A stretch of DNA of 64,000 bases from Splendidivirga corallicola. Lineage in GTDB: Bacteria > Bacteroidota > Bacteroidia > Cytophagales > Cyclobacteriaceae. Position numbers and translations under genes: made by a program. The stretch lies in assembly GCA_030442035.1 (NCBI GenBank), contig JAUJEA010000005.1:310001-374000 (forward strand), in the 5' to 3' direction. The notes under the pieces were generated by a model that saw only the letters and a program-made list of their open reading frames with translations, did no database searches and had not been told where the DNA came from. Below are positions 9,601 to 16,585 of the stretch, one piece after another (the stretch's first letter is position 1; each line of letters opens with the position of its first letter).

Positions 9601-10354
9601 CCAATGATCCGGCCAGGAACATCAAACCCTGAAATGCATGGGATTTTTGCGCTAAAACTTTTGTAATCTCAAAAACCCATATGATAAATGAGAGAATGCT
9701 GATGAAAACAAGTATGAGCACCAGTACTCTAATGGTCCCATAACGCAACTTATACCCCTCCTCAAAGATTACAGAAAATAAATAATAGTCATTATCTGCA
9801 TAGATCTCATTGCCTTTCACTTCGAAAGTCTGGTCTATGCTCAAATTGGAGCTTGCAAAGATGTCCGTGTTAAAACCGGTTTTAAGATAGTTATTGGTAA
9901 TTTTTGTATCATAGAACAAGGGTAACAATCCCACCAATTCATAGAGTCCGCCGGCATGCTCTACGTAAATTTTTCTAACTACATATTTACCCTTTGGAAC
10001 ATTGAGATACTTGTATTCAAAGTCTTCTTTCAAAAGATCATGGGCTGGCACAAAACTATAATCCGACCAAAAGATCACTTCACCATCGCGATAAACGTAG
10101 TAAGGGTAAACCGACTCAATACTGAGTTCTCCAAAATCCACCTGATCACCAGTAGTTAAAAGTTTATCTCGTAGTTTGAAGATATCCTCATTGACCTTTA
10201 CCAGTTCAACATTGATCCTTTTGTTGATATCATTCAGGAATTTCTCATGCGTGTTGGCTCCATCAATAAAAAAATACCTTAGTATTAATGCAACTACTAA
10301 GGCTATCATTGCCAAAATCAGGCTCGCGCTTCGAAGATGGTACTTAAACTTCAA
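6632..10354 (-). CDS. Giant NtrY-like membrane sensor histidine kinase
   Basis: This 1240-residue kinase autophosphorylates a histidine in response to an extracytoplasmic signal. An N-terminal membrane helix is followed by a periplasmic loop and a block of about eight membrane helices (roughly residues 205-480). Two further periplasmic stretches are separated by a membrane helix near 745. Another helix near 945 leads into a HAMP linker. The phospho-acceptor is H1031 in AHEIKNPLTPMK. The catalytic domain shows DNGAGI (about 1177) and GSGIGLA (about 1201). No response regulator is adjacent. The start is TTG: an in-frame TGA at 10367-10369 excludes an earlier ATG, and the first internal ATG would destroy the first membrane helix. 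Confidence 0.88.
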   Translation of the reverse strand: MKFKYHLRSASLILAMIALVVALILRYFFIDGANTHEKFLNDINKRINVELVKVNEDIFKLRDKLLTTGDQVDFGELSIESVYPYYVYRDGEVIFWSDYSFVPAHDLLKEDFEYKYLNVPKGKYVVRKIYVEHAGGLYELVGLLPLFYDTKITNNYLKTGFNTDIFASSNLSIDQTFEVKGNEIYADNDYYLFSVIFEEGYKLRYGTIRVLVLILVFISILSFIIWVFEITKVLAQKSHAFQGLMFLAGSLVLVRALMLFFKFPFSVIAFDLFDSRYFASSILNPSLGDLMLNALVLFSCAQYLFKNYYKSRLFKKLLELKLRDKKIVSVALVTLSFFILAGLDSAFRTMYDNSQITFDITKSIDFSSFLRIVSLIIFFIYAITYFALSHVVFKVFIRLNKYDLKAALVYLVIGGLLFSLLGFFLGLHVVTICLLNIFYVTALITLKLPKYLIRINYLTFIYFFVGAIMSAIMGAHAIYNFEKLREFTNKQNLGTQLITERDIQGEFLLSDVIDKVKNDVFIELTFTNLFTPKDIIRQKIKRKHLSGYFDKYDVEIYLFDQQGRPIENTKPLENYTVFKNSLNREQNTTDYNDIFLIDQKGSDQVKKYLAFIPIRSTRNKRDAGYIVLDLQLKRVIPNSVYPKLLVDKAYSEITFSNDHAYGIFSGNQLTYSSGDYNYERDFDARQFTNDELFNEGIESQGFQHLGVKGEGGRFVIISTKPYPLKDVISNFSFLFLFLVFVILIIVIFYAMRFRLQGTNLNLATKIQLYLNFAFFIPLFIVSITTLSLINSSYNSEIKSQYWSKSVYLGENIANTLEDYVRNISNREVLSNKILEIAKYAELDINLFNVNGRLIASTQSLIFENGLFSNYINPQAVIDVLELKKGRVILNESVGSLAFKSSYYGVKSFETGEVLGILSIPFFESQSVRERQVIEILSNIMNTFSFIFIVFLILSFFASRFLTYPLHYITDKIKKISLSGHNTPMVWNSDDEIGLLVGEYNRMLVNLEESKEALARTEKESAWREMAKQVAHEIKNPLTPMKLNLQHLKRTLSADDSENAKNTDKSISNLLHQIDTLSDIATSFSSFAKMPLPKNERFELATAVRQSVNLYRNSHQGVISSFIETGEFYVIGDEKLIGRIINNLIINGIQSVPQGEDPEIKIYLRRNNNNKAIIEIKDNGAGIDESIIEKVFLPNFSTKDTGSGIGLAIAKRGIEHAGGTIWFETEQNKGTSFYIELPIID

Positions 10355-10540
10355 TGGGTCATAAAATCATTCCTTAACAAATTTAAAATACTTTTCGACA
10401 AGCCAGGTGTATCAGATAGTGAAATTTGGGATTGCAGGCTGAATTGATTTTGAATAAATGACGAATTTCAAATGATGAATTACGATTTAGTGCCATTAAG
10501 ATAAGCTTTCAGGCATCAGGTCTCAGGTGTCAGATAATTT

Positions 10541-10633
10541 TCTAGCACACTAGAAAACATCATTTAGGCTGAAATCTGATACCCGGAACCTGAAAGCTTT
10601 TATCATATTTCCTTAACTAAATGGCATTGAATT
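10541..10633 (+). repeat. Intergenic direct repeat, copy A
   Basis: This 93-nt unit begins TCTAGCACACTAGAAAACAT. Its middle contains GGCTGAAATCTGATACC, and it ends in AACTAAATGGCATTGAATT. Copy B lies 170 bp to the right with the same order of words and scattered substitutions and small indels. The core also resembles the reverse complement of 10493-10536 (GCTTTCAGG...CAG), giving an imperfect inverted repeat. There is no coding frame. It looks like a non-coding mobile or REP-like element, or a decayed duplication. Confidence 0.5.
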
Positions 10634-10710
10634 ACGATTGGTAACGAAAATTCAACATCTTAACACCTCATCACTTTAACACTTCTGGTCTGTAATATGA
10701 TAGAAAATCT

Positions 10711-10803
10711 TCTGGCAGACTAAAAATATCATTAAAGCTGAAGGCTGAAACCTGACACCTGAATGCTTTGTGATTCTATTTCTAAACTAAACGGCATTAA
10801 ATT
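10711..10803 (+). repeat. Intergenic direct repeat, copy B
   Basis: This 93-nt partner of copy A begins TCTGGCAGACTAAAAATATC. It contains GGCTGAAACCTGACACC and ends AACTAAACGGCATTAAATT. Differences from copy A are spread along the length, indicating an old duplication. It lies about 40 bp from the end of the DUF983 gene, the last gene of the respiratory locus. Confidence 0.5.
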
Positions 10804-10844
10804 TTGCAACCTAAAACTTTAGCTTGAAACTTGTAACTCAAAAC

Positions 10845-11231
10845 CTATAAACCACCCTGTTGTTTTTGGAATGATACTCCTCCAAACCAATGCAAAAACA
10901 GAACACGGGAATATCTAAAGATAAAAGGCATTAAAACGACTACCGATGTAGGTATGGTAGCCAGGTAAACCCAGAGCTCAGGGTCTCCAAAAATGTGATA
11001 TAATGACAATCCAAGTATAAGAAATATGCCAATGCTAAAAGCATAGCTGATGTACATAGCACCAATGAAAAAGCCTGGTTCTACCTCGAAACGTAACTTA
11101 CAATTGGGGCAGTAAGTGTTCATTTTACTGAACTTATCCACTCTGATAAGCGGATATTGGAACATATTCCCCTCCCTGCACTGTGGGCATTTAGCCTTGA
11201 TAATAGCTTCTAAACCTGAATTACGCTGCAT
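10845..11231 (-). CDS. DUF983 membrane protein of the oxidase locus
   Basis: This 128-residue protein has two CxxC pairs near the N-terminus (KCPQC and YCPNC), like a zinc ribbon. Two hydrophobic membrane segments follow, ending in a short tail. This is the DUF983 layout, commonly found beside cytochrome oxidase genes; its exact role is unproven. I chose ATG 11231, preceded by the purine-rich AGAAGTAGAAGAG. An upstream TTG at 11264 would overlap the previous gene by 44 bp, against 11 bp for this start. It is the last gene of the leftward respiratory locus. Confidence 0.8.
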   Translation of the reverse strand: MQRNSGLEAIIKAKCPQCREGNMFQYPLIRVDKFSKMNTYCPNCKLRFEVEPGFFIGAMYISYAFSIGIFLILGLSLYHIFGDPELWVYLATIPTSVVVLMPFIFRYSRVLFLHWFGGVSFQKQQGGL

Positions 11232-11457
11232 CTCTTCTACTTCTATAATACCATAAGGCGCCAACTATGGCCACCATTAAATAAGGTGTGACAAATAAAT
11301 ATAATATTCCGAAATTCAAACCGCTGGCAAGGGATGTATCACCTGTGCTGACATTGTTTTCAACAGTGGCCCTGCACATAGCACACTGAGCTGATGCACT
11401 CAGATTGATTATGAATAACAAAAAGAAAACAAATATTGAAACAACTCTTTTCCCCAT
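11221..11457 (-). CDS. Small exported/membrane protein of the oxidase locus
   Basis: This 78-residue protein has an N-terminal signal peptide or membrane helix ending SASAQ. A CAMC motif follows immediately, and there is one C-terminal membrane helix before the basic tail RSRRDAA. I recognise no named family, but small proteins of this layout follow oxidase genes in Bacteroidota. The pair of cysteines facing the periplasm could bind metal or form a disulfide; that is inference. It overlaps the DUF983 gene by 11 bp. Confidence 0.7.
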   Translation of the reverse strand: MGKRVVSIFVFFLLFIINLSASAQCAMCRATVENNVSTGDTSLASGLNFGILYLFVTPYLMVAIVGALWYYRSRRDAA

Positions 11458-11593
11458 CTTACTTAGCGTTGCTTGGTCTCTTCAATATATTAGAAATAAT
11501 TCCTTAAGAATTATTTTTGATGCAAAGATATACATTAGATTTCAGTTTTTAGGCTATCAACAATGGTTTTTAACCGAAATCCAATACCTAAAA

Positions 11594-12121
11594 CTAACTA
11601 TAGTACGGACTAATCATCATATAAACTATCACACCTGTTATGGCAACATAAATCCAAATTGGCAGGGTGATCCTGGCCAATTTTCTGTGCCTGTCAAATC
11701 TTTTAGATAGTGCTCTGACAAACGTGAAGAGCACCAATGGAACGATCGCAACAGATAAAAATATATGAGAGATCAATATGAAATAATAAACATATCGAAT
11801 CGCGCCATCGCCGCCATATGCAGTTGATTCACTGGTCATGTGATAAGCCACATACATGACCAGAAATGCGGCTGAGAGACCTATGCATATTTTCATAAGA
11901 TTCTCATGCAATTGTTTTTTGCCGTTTTTAATGGCCAAGAATCCAATGATCAGCAGAACAGCCGTTAAGCCATTAATGCTCGCATAGATCGGAGGAAGAA
12001 ATGAAAGATCATAACCTGGTACCTTCACCCTAAATAGAACTGCTACAGCCAAAGGTATCAAAATGGATAACACAATGATTAACTTCCGGTGCTTCTCTTC
12101 TTTATTTATTGTTGCTCCCAA
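11594..12121 (-). CDS. DUF420 (CtaM/YozB-like) oxidase maturation protein
   Basis: This 175-residue integral membrane protein has about five helices. Conserved histidines and polar residues sit in the membrane (YHMTSES, FILISHIFLS), as in DUF420. The related Firmicute protein CtaM is needed for active heme-A oxidases, so a role in oxidase assembly is likely. The only available start is TTG at 12121, because an in-frame TAA lies five codons upstream and no ATG intervenes. It begins 7 bp after the SCO-like gene, in the same operon. A 136-bp spacer without recognisable signals separates it from the next gene. Confidence 0.8.
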   Translation of the reverse strand: MGATINKEEKHRKLIIVLSILIPLAVAVLFRVKVPGYDLSFLPPIYASINGLTAVLLIIGFLAIKNGKKQLHENLMKICIGLSAAFLVMYVAYHMTSESTAYGGDGAIRYVYYFILISHIFLSVAIVPLVLFTFVRALSKRFDRHRKLARITLPIWIYVAITGVIVYMMISPYYS

Positions 12122-12128
12122 TTTACAT

Positions 12129-12761
12129 TCAGTTTAACAAAACATTGATTTCCAAAATTAGCCTGTCCACTTCCTTTCTGCTTCCTCCATCGTAATAGCC
12201 CCTGATCCTTTTTTCTTTATCAATCAGCACAAGGGGGAATGAATCATCTCGTTTTGTCGGATGATCCCAAATTACAAACCCGCAATTCAGTAACTTTTGA
12301 ATTTCTGATTTGTCGCCGTTCAAAAATATCCAATTGGACTTATTTTCACTATTAACATTCCGGTAAAATTGATTACCTTCCTGATCAACCGAATCGATTG
12401 CTATGGAAAGTATTTTTAATTGAGGCTCTGAAAATGCATCCTGTACCCTTGCCAGTTCAAAAGAAACGTCTTTATTTTCTTTTGAATTGGTCGATTTAAA
12501 AAAATGGAACACGGAGAAATGATCCTGAATTGAAGTTCCGGTTAATATTTCCCCATTACCGGCAAATAATTCAAAGTCGGGTATCGTATGAACTTTTCCT
12601 TCCGCATAGCTGCAATCTACACTGGATGATGATATCACACCTTGCTCATAAAATATTGGAAGATCATATTGATTCGTTCCAAAAGTCTTCAGGAAGATAT
12701 ATATGATGACAGGCACTAATAGTGTGATGATCAAAACAACTACTTTTGTGACCTTTCTCAT
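12129..12761 (-). CDS. SCO1/SenC-like protein lacking copper ligands
   Basis: This 210-residue thioredoxin-fold protein is anchored by an N-terminal helix. The family is recognised from FHFF (about 85-88), ARVQDAF (104-110), KILSIAID and the C-terminal VLIDKEKRIRGYYDGG. SCO proteins deliver copper to the CuA site of oxidase subunit II through CxxxC and a distal His. Aligned without gaps, the two Cys positions are N92 and N96, and the His position is D173. Two other cysteines (C50, C160) remain. It sits between subunit IV and DUF420, where a SCO chaperone is expected. It may be a non-metallated chaperone or a paralogue. Confidence 0.8.
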   Translation of the reverse strand: MRKVTKVVVLIITLLVPVIIYIFLKTFGTNQYDLPIFYEQGVISSSSVDCSYAEGKVHTIPDFELFAGNGEILTGTSIQDHFSVFHFFKSTNSKENKDVSFELARVQDAFSEPQLKILSIAIDSVDQEGNQFYRNVNSENKSNWIFLNGDKSEIQKLLNCGFVIWDHPTKRDDSFPLVLIDKEKRIRGYYDGGSRKEVDRLILEINVLLN

Positions 12762-12856
12762 CGAACCGAAATATTTTCCTATAGTCCTTAAACAACAAAT
12801 CAGGTTAACAGTTTAATTTGACCGCTAACCTGACCGCATTATTTTTTCATTACTTA

Positions 12857-13180
12857 TTATCGTACCAGTAGAATGGCGCCACCCTCGTAAATCAAAACGG
12901 CAATCAACCAAACTACGAAGAGCATTGGGCCAATAATTGACCAGATCAAAGATTTTACTTCGTGTCCCAGATGCATAAACTCAGATACTATATAGTAGGC
13001 TTTTACAATTGTAAGTGCGATAAATATTGTTGTTCTAGTAGCGCCTGCTCCCATTCCAAAGGCAAAACCGAATTCAATGGCTGTTACTACGGCTAGAATC
13101 CCAGCTACTTTCCATATGCCCATTATCTTTTTTCTATCGGCGGGCTGTACTATTATATTGTTTGTTTCTTCAGACTGCAT
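12857..13180 (-). CDS. Cytochrome c oxidase subunit IV-like protein
   Basis: This 107-residue protein has three membrane helices after a short polar N-terminus. The sequence VKAYYIVSEFMHLGHE in the second helix is characteristic of prokaryotic subunit IV (CtaF/CyoD type), which stabilises the oxidase core. The ATG at 13180 lies 25 bp after the subunit III gene. It is part of the leftward oxidase operon. Confidence 0.85.
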   Translation of the reverse strand: MQSEETNNIIVQPADRKKIMGIWKVAGILAVVTAIEFGFAFGMGAGATRTTIFIALTIVKAYYIVSEFMHLGHEVKSLIWSIIGPMLFVVWLIAVLIYEGGAILLVR

Positions 13181-13205
13181 AATTCCAAATTATGTAATGA
13201 CAATT

Positions 13206-13976
13206 TTAAATAAGGTAAAAGAAGGTAAATACAAATACCCATACAAGGTCAACAAAGTGCCAGTAAAGGCCAACTTTCTCTACCATTTCGTAATGACCTC
13301 TTTTATCATATGTACCGACAACCACATTATAGAAGATAATAAAATTCAGTACTACTCCTGATAATACGTGTGTTCCATGAAATCCTGTGATGAAAAAGAA
13401 CAGTGCTGCAAAAGGAGGAGGTCCATATTGGTTCATCGATAGGTTAGCACCGAAAAAGGTGATGGTTTCCCATTCTCCATTAAAAAGACCTGTAATGATA
13501 GAGCCTTCCTGAGTACCATGAATGAAATGTGACCATTCCCAAGCCTGACAGCCAAGAAATGCAATACCACCCAATATTGTCCAGAGCATCCATTTCTCAA
13601 CAGCCTTTCTATCCATTCTGTGTCCTGCTTCCACTGCGAGTACCATGGTAACACTACTCAAAATAAGAATAAAGGTCATGATACCAACAAAAACCAATGG
13701 AGCGCTCACTCCATGCAAGAATGGAACAGCCTCAAAAACTTTTTCCGGAATTGGCCAGTATTCTTGTGAAAATGAAAATGCCTCAGGACTGCCCTCATAA
13801 GCGGGATTACTATACCTGATCAATCCATATGTAACCAACAAAGCAGAAAAAGTAAAAGCATCTGATAATAGAAAGAACCACATCATCAGCTTTCCATAAC
13901 TTACTTTGAAGGGCGATCTTCCGCCACTCCACAAGCCTCCCTTCGATGAGCTAACAACCGTTGCAGTACTAGACAT
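13206..13976 (-). CDS. ctaE: Cytochrome c oxidase subunit III
   Basis: This 256-residue heme-copper oxidase subunit III has about seven membrane helices. Family marks are the FFITGFHGTHVLSG segment and the terminal YWHFVDLVWVFVFTFFYL, which carry conserved His and Glu-type positions. Subunit III stabilises the core oxidase and its oxygen path. It is immediately preceded by a second, shorter subunit III paralogue, an arrangement usual in Bacteroidota aa3-type loci. ATG 13976 follows that gene by 17 bp. Confidence 0.92.
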   Translation of the reverse strand: MSSTATVVSSSKGGLWSGGRSPFKVSYGKLMMWFFLLSDAFTFSALLVTYGLIRYSNPAYEGSPEAFSFSQEYWPIPEKVFEAVPFLHGVSAPLVFVGIMTFILILSSVTMVLAVEAGHRMDRKAVEKWMLWTILGGIAFLGCQAWEWSHFIHGTQEGSIITGLFNGEWETITFFGANLSMNQYGPPPFAALFFFITGFHGTHVLSGVVLNFIIFYNVVVGTYDKRGHYEMVEKVGLYWHFVDLVWVFVFTFFYLI

Positions 13977-13993
13977 AAAAGTTTATTTTATAA

Positions 13994-14575
13994 TTAATGA
14001 TTCAAAAGTAAAAATATAAACAAATAGACCCAAAGTCCGTCCAGGAAGTGCCAATATGTAGCACACATGCCTATCAGGTTCATGCTCTTGGAATGTACTT
14101 TAAATCTGAAAGTAGCGACCAACACAATAATCAGAAAAACGACTCCTGAGATTAAGTGAAAACCATGTAAACCAGTGAATACGTATATAAAGGATCCGGC
14201 TGGTTTACCTTCGAAATGCACATCCATGGCAGCCAATTCGCCCCAGGATACGTATTGCCCCACCAGAAAACTCAATCCTAAAATGGTTGTGATGGTCATG
14301 GCAATTTTCACCAAATTCAAGTTATTTCGTTTTGCGGCTATATAAGCCATATGCATGGTTACACTACTTGCTACCAATACAATTGTGTTCAACCAAAAAC
14401 TCTGTGGTAAAATGATATCTACCCAATCACCATCAGATTTTTTTACGATATATGCGCTGGTCATGGCGGCAAATATCATCACAATTGATACGATGAACAG
14501 CCACAGTGCAAATCTCTGCGGATGCATAGACAACGGCCTGACCGGCTCATTTTTCATGTCTATATGTTGATTCAT
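13994..14575 (-). CDS. Cytochrome c oxidase subunit III paralogue
   Basis: This 193-residue protein has five membrane helices and the subunit III signatures FTGLHGFHLISG and TYWHFLDGLWVYLFIFL. It is shorter than its neighbour, lacking the first two helices, so it probably pairs with it or replaces part of it. I chose ATG 14575, which has GGAGAG about 12 nt upstream. A TTG at 14593 would add six residues. It starts 39 bp after ctaB ends and belongs to the same leftward operon. Confidence 0.88.
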   Translation of the reverse strand: MNQHIDMKNEPVRPLSMHPQRFALWLFIVSIVMIFAAMTSAYIVKKSDGDWVDIILPQSFWLNTIVLVASSVTMHMAYIAAKRNNLNLVKIAMTITTILGLSFLVGQYVSWGELAAMDVHFEGKPAGSFIYVFTGLHGFHLISGVVFLIIVLVATFRFKVHSKSMNLIGMCATYWHFLDGLWVYLFIFLLLNH

Positions 14576-14614
14576 GTTAATTAAACTCTCCAAATCTCTT
14601 CTCTTAAATCATCC

Positions 14615-15514
14615 CTATATTTTGTCAAGCATAAATGCTATTTGCACAATTGGCAAGTATAAGAATGAGCCAAACATGATTTTTAAAGCAGACTTTCTGG
14701 AATGATCTTTAATCAGATAGATTGTCTGACTTAAAAACAAAACACCACAAACTGTTGCAACAATGGCCGAGTTAATACCGGTAATTCCAAACTTCGCAGG
14801 TAGTAACCCAAGCGGAAGTAAAAACAAGGTATAGGTCATGATTTGAACAGCTGTGTTAATATCCTTTTTCCCCTTTCCAGGCAATAGTTTAAATCCCGCT
14901 CTCTTGTAATCGTCATCGGAAACCCAGGCAATTGCCCAAAAATGAGGGAATTGCCAGATGAATTGAATTCCGAAAATGATCAGTGCCTCATGACTGATCA
15001 CCCCGGTTGCTGCAACCCAGCCTAAAAGTGGGGGTAATGCTCCCGGTATGGCTCCAACAAAAACCGCAATAGGGCCAACCCTTTTCAGAGGTGTATAAAC
15101 AAAACTATATAGTATATAGGAAACAAATGATAAAATAACCGTCAATGGATTAGTGAATTGATAAAGGATCCAAAGTCCGGCAGATCCAAGCACCAAAGAC
15201 AATAACAGCGCCTCCTGAACATTAACTCTTCCTGTGGGAAGCGGTCTGTTTTTTGTTCGTTCCATCAAATGATCATAGTCCTTCTCCAGTACCTGATTGA
15301 CAATGATCGATGCCCCCGAAATTAGAAAACCTCCCAGGCATAACATCATCAAGACATTCCAGTTCAGTGTACCATAAGAGCCAAGCATATAGCCAAATCC
15401 TGAAGAAAAAGCCACCAGGAATGATAATCTGAATTTTACCAATTCCACATATGCCTTAAGCTTTAAGGTGATTTGATTTAAAGTTCCTATATGATTTACT
15501 CCTTGTGAGATCAT
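14615..15514 (-). CDS. ctaB: Protoheme IX farnesyltransferase (heme O synthase)
   Basis: This 299-residue UbiA-superfamily membrane enzyme adds a farnesyl group to heme B, giving heme O for the oxidase. The first aspartate-rich motif is seen in NQVLEKDYDHLMERTKNRPL, and the second region in WVSDDDYKRAGFKLLP. About nine membrane helices are present and the length is normal. The gene starts 6 bp after ctaA ends. Together they make the heme A used by the subunit I encoded upstream. Confidence 0.95.
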   Translation of the reverse strand: MISQGVNHIGTLNQITLKLKAYVELVKFRLSFLVAFSSGFGYMLGSYGTLNWNVLMMLCLGGFLISGASIIVNQVLEKDYDHLMERTKNRPLPTGRVNVQEALLLSLVLGSAGLWILYQFTNPLTVILSFVSYILYSFVYTPLKRVGPIAVFVGAIPGALPPLLGWVAATGVISHEALIIFGIQFIWQFPHFWAIAWVSDDDYKRAGFKLLPGKGKKDINTAVQIMTYTLFLLPLGLLPAKFGITGINSAIVATVCGVLFLSQTIYLIKDHSRKSALKIMFGSFLYLPIVQIAFMLDKI

Positions 15515-15520
15515 TTCTAA

Positions 15521-16585
15521 TTATACAATGCTTTCCTTTTTCGATTTTTCATTCACTTTTAGAATCAGTAAAAACTGGATTCCAATGGCCAGTGACCCAA
15601 GTACCAGGTGTATAGGTTGCAGCAATGGAGGGATAGCAAAATAGGCCATTCCCGCTCCCGAAGCTATTTCCAAAATGATCACCACAAGTAATATCTTGGT
15701 CATTTTGTAGATGCCGCTCTCCTTTTTAGCTTTATACAATACATAAACAATGTATGCATTCAGCAGTAATATCAACAAGGAATAAGATCTATGGACTAAA
15801 AAAGTGCTATCCAGTGCACCAATCCATTCTTCTCTCATCAAATTGTTGAATGAGACTGCTATGACATCAATCGCTTCTCTCACTTGAGTACCCAATACTA
15901 TTTGAATTAAAGTAGTCGCCAAACCTATTGCCAGAAGGGCATTTAGCTTTTTTATTGGTAATTCATTGTCGGTTGACAAGCCTGCATCACTTACTCGGTG
16001 AACCAAATAGATAAGCAAAGCTACAATTACCAATGCAATCAACATGTGAACAGTGACCATCCAGCTCAACAAATTGGTTGACACAACAATGGATCCTATC
16101 CAGCCTTCTATGACTACTAAAACAAAAGTCAATAGCGATAAATAAAAAACCCTTTTATCTTCTTTTAGATAAGGGACCGAAGCCACTACCGTTAACAGAA
16201 TCAGTAATCCAATCACCACACCTACCAACCTGTTCACATATTCTGTCCACGTTTTATATTTGTTAAATTCGGCTTCTACTAAAATGCTCTCATCATTCCG
16301 AATCTCATTTGCCAGATCTGAGAAGCCGAAAAACTCGAGATATTTCACAAAGCGCTCATTTTTCTTAGCTCTTTTGTTGGAATAAATATCCCGGTAATTA
16401 TCAGGCAGTGCCTGAACATTTGTTGGCGGCACCCAACTGCCAAAGCATTTTGGCCAGTCCGGGCATCCCATTCCGGAACCCGTACTTCTTACAATACCTC
16501 CAACAAGTATTAAAAGATAAACCGCTACCAGGGTAACAAGGCTTATCTTTTTAAATCTAGAATCCTTATGATTCCTTGGTTTCAT
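15521..16585 (-). CDS. ctaA: Heme A synthase (COX15/CtaA family)
   Basis: This 354-residue, eight-helix membrane enzyme oxidises heme O to heme A. The N-terminal signature VRSTGSGMGCPDWPKCFGSW is the Bacteroidota/alphaproteobacterial form, with two cysteines in the first periplasmic loop. Later His-containing helices (YVNRLVG, LLSWMVTVHM, LVHRSYS, PIHLVLGS) supply heme ligands. The start ATG 16585 lies inside the 3' end of ctaD, overlapping by 20 bp, which suggests translational coupling. Confidence 0.93.
   Translation of the reverse strand: MKPRNHKDSRFKKISLVTLVAVYLLILVGGIVRSTGSGMGCPDWPKCFGSWVPPTNVQALPDNYRDIYSNKRAKKNERFVKYLEFFGFSDLANEIRNDESILVEAEFNKYKTWTEYVNRLVGVVIGLLILLTVVASVPYLKEDKRVFYLSLLTFVLVVIEGWIGSIVVSTNLLSWMVTVHMLIALVIVALLIYLVHRVSDAGLSTDNELPIKKLNALLAIGLATTLIQIVLGTQVREAIDVIAVSFNNLMREEWIGALDSTFLVHRSYSLLILLLNAYIVYVLYKAKKESGIYKMTKILLVVIILEIASGAGMAYFAIPPLLQPIHLVLGSLAIGIQFLLILKVNEKSKKESIV

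Larger units (their letters stand above)
10355..10844. other. Repeat-rich intergenic spacer
   Basis: This 490-bp spacer contains no credible gene. It carries two diverged 93-nt direct repeats (listed separately), a partial inverted arrangement around 10485-10630 and an ATTACGA-type tract at 10441-10492. At 10378-10385 the minus strand reads TAAATTTG, matching the TAnnTTTG -7 element just upstream of the kinase. No TTG lies at the proper -33 distance, so I treat that as a weak promoter candidate only. Confidence 0.5.

Noticed and set aside
13206..14575. Two adjacent subunit III genes as a frameshifted single gene
   Set aside because: Each has its own start, its own full-length C-terminal signature and different sequence, so they are paralogues rather than fragments.
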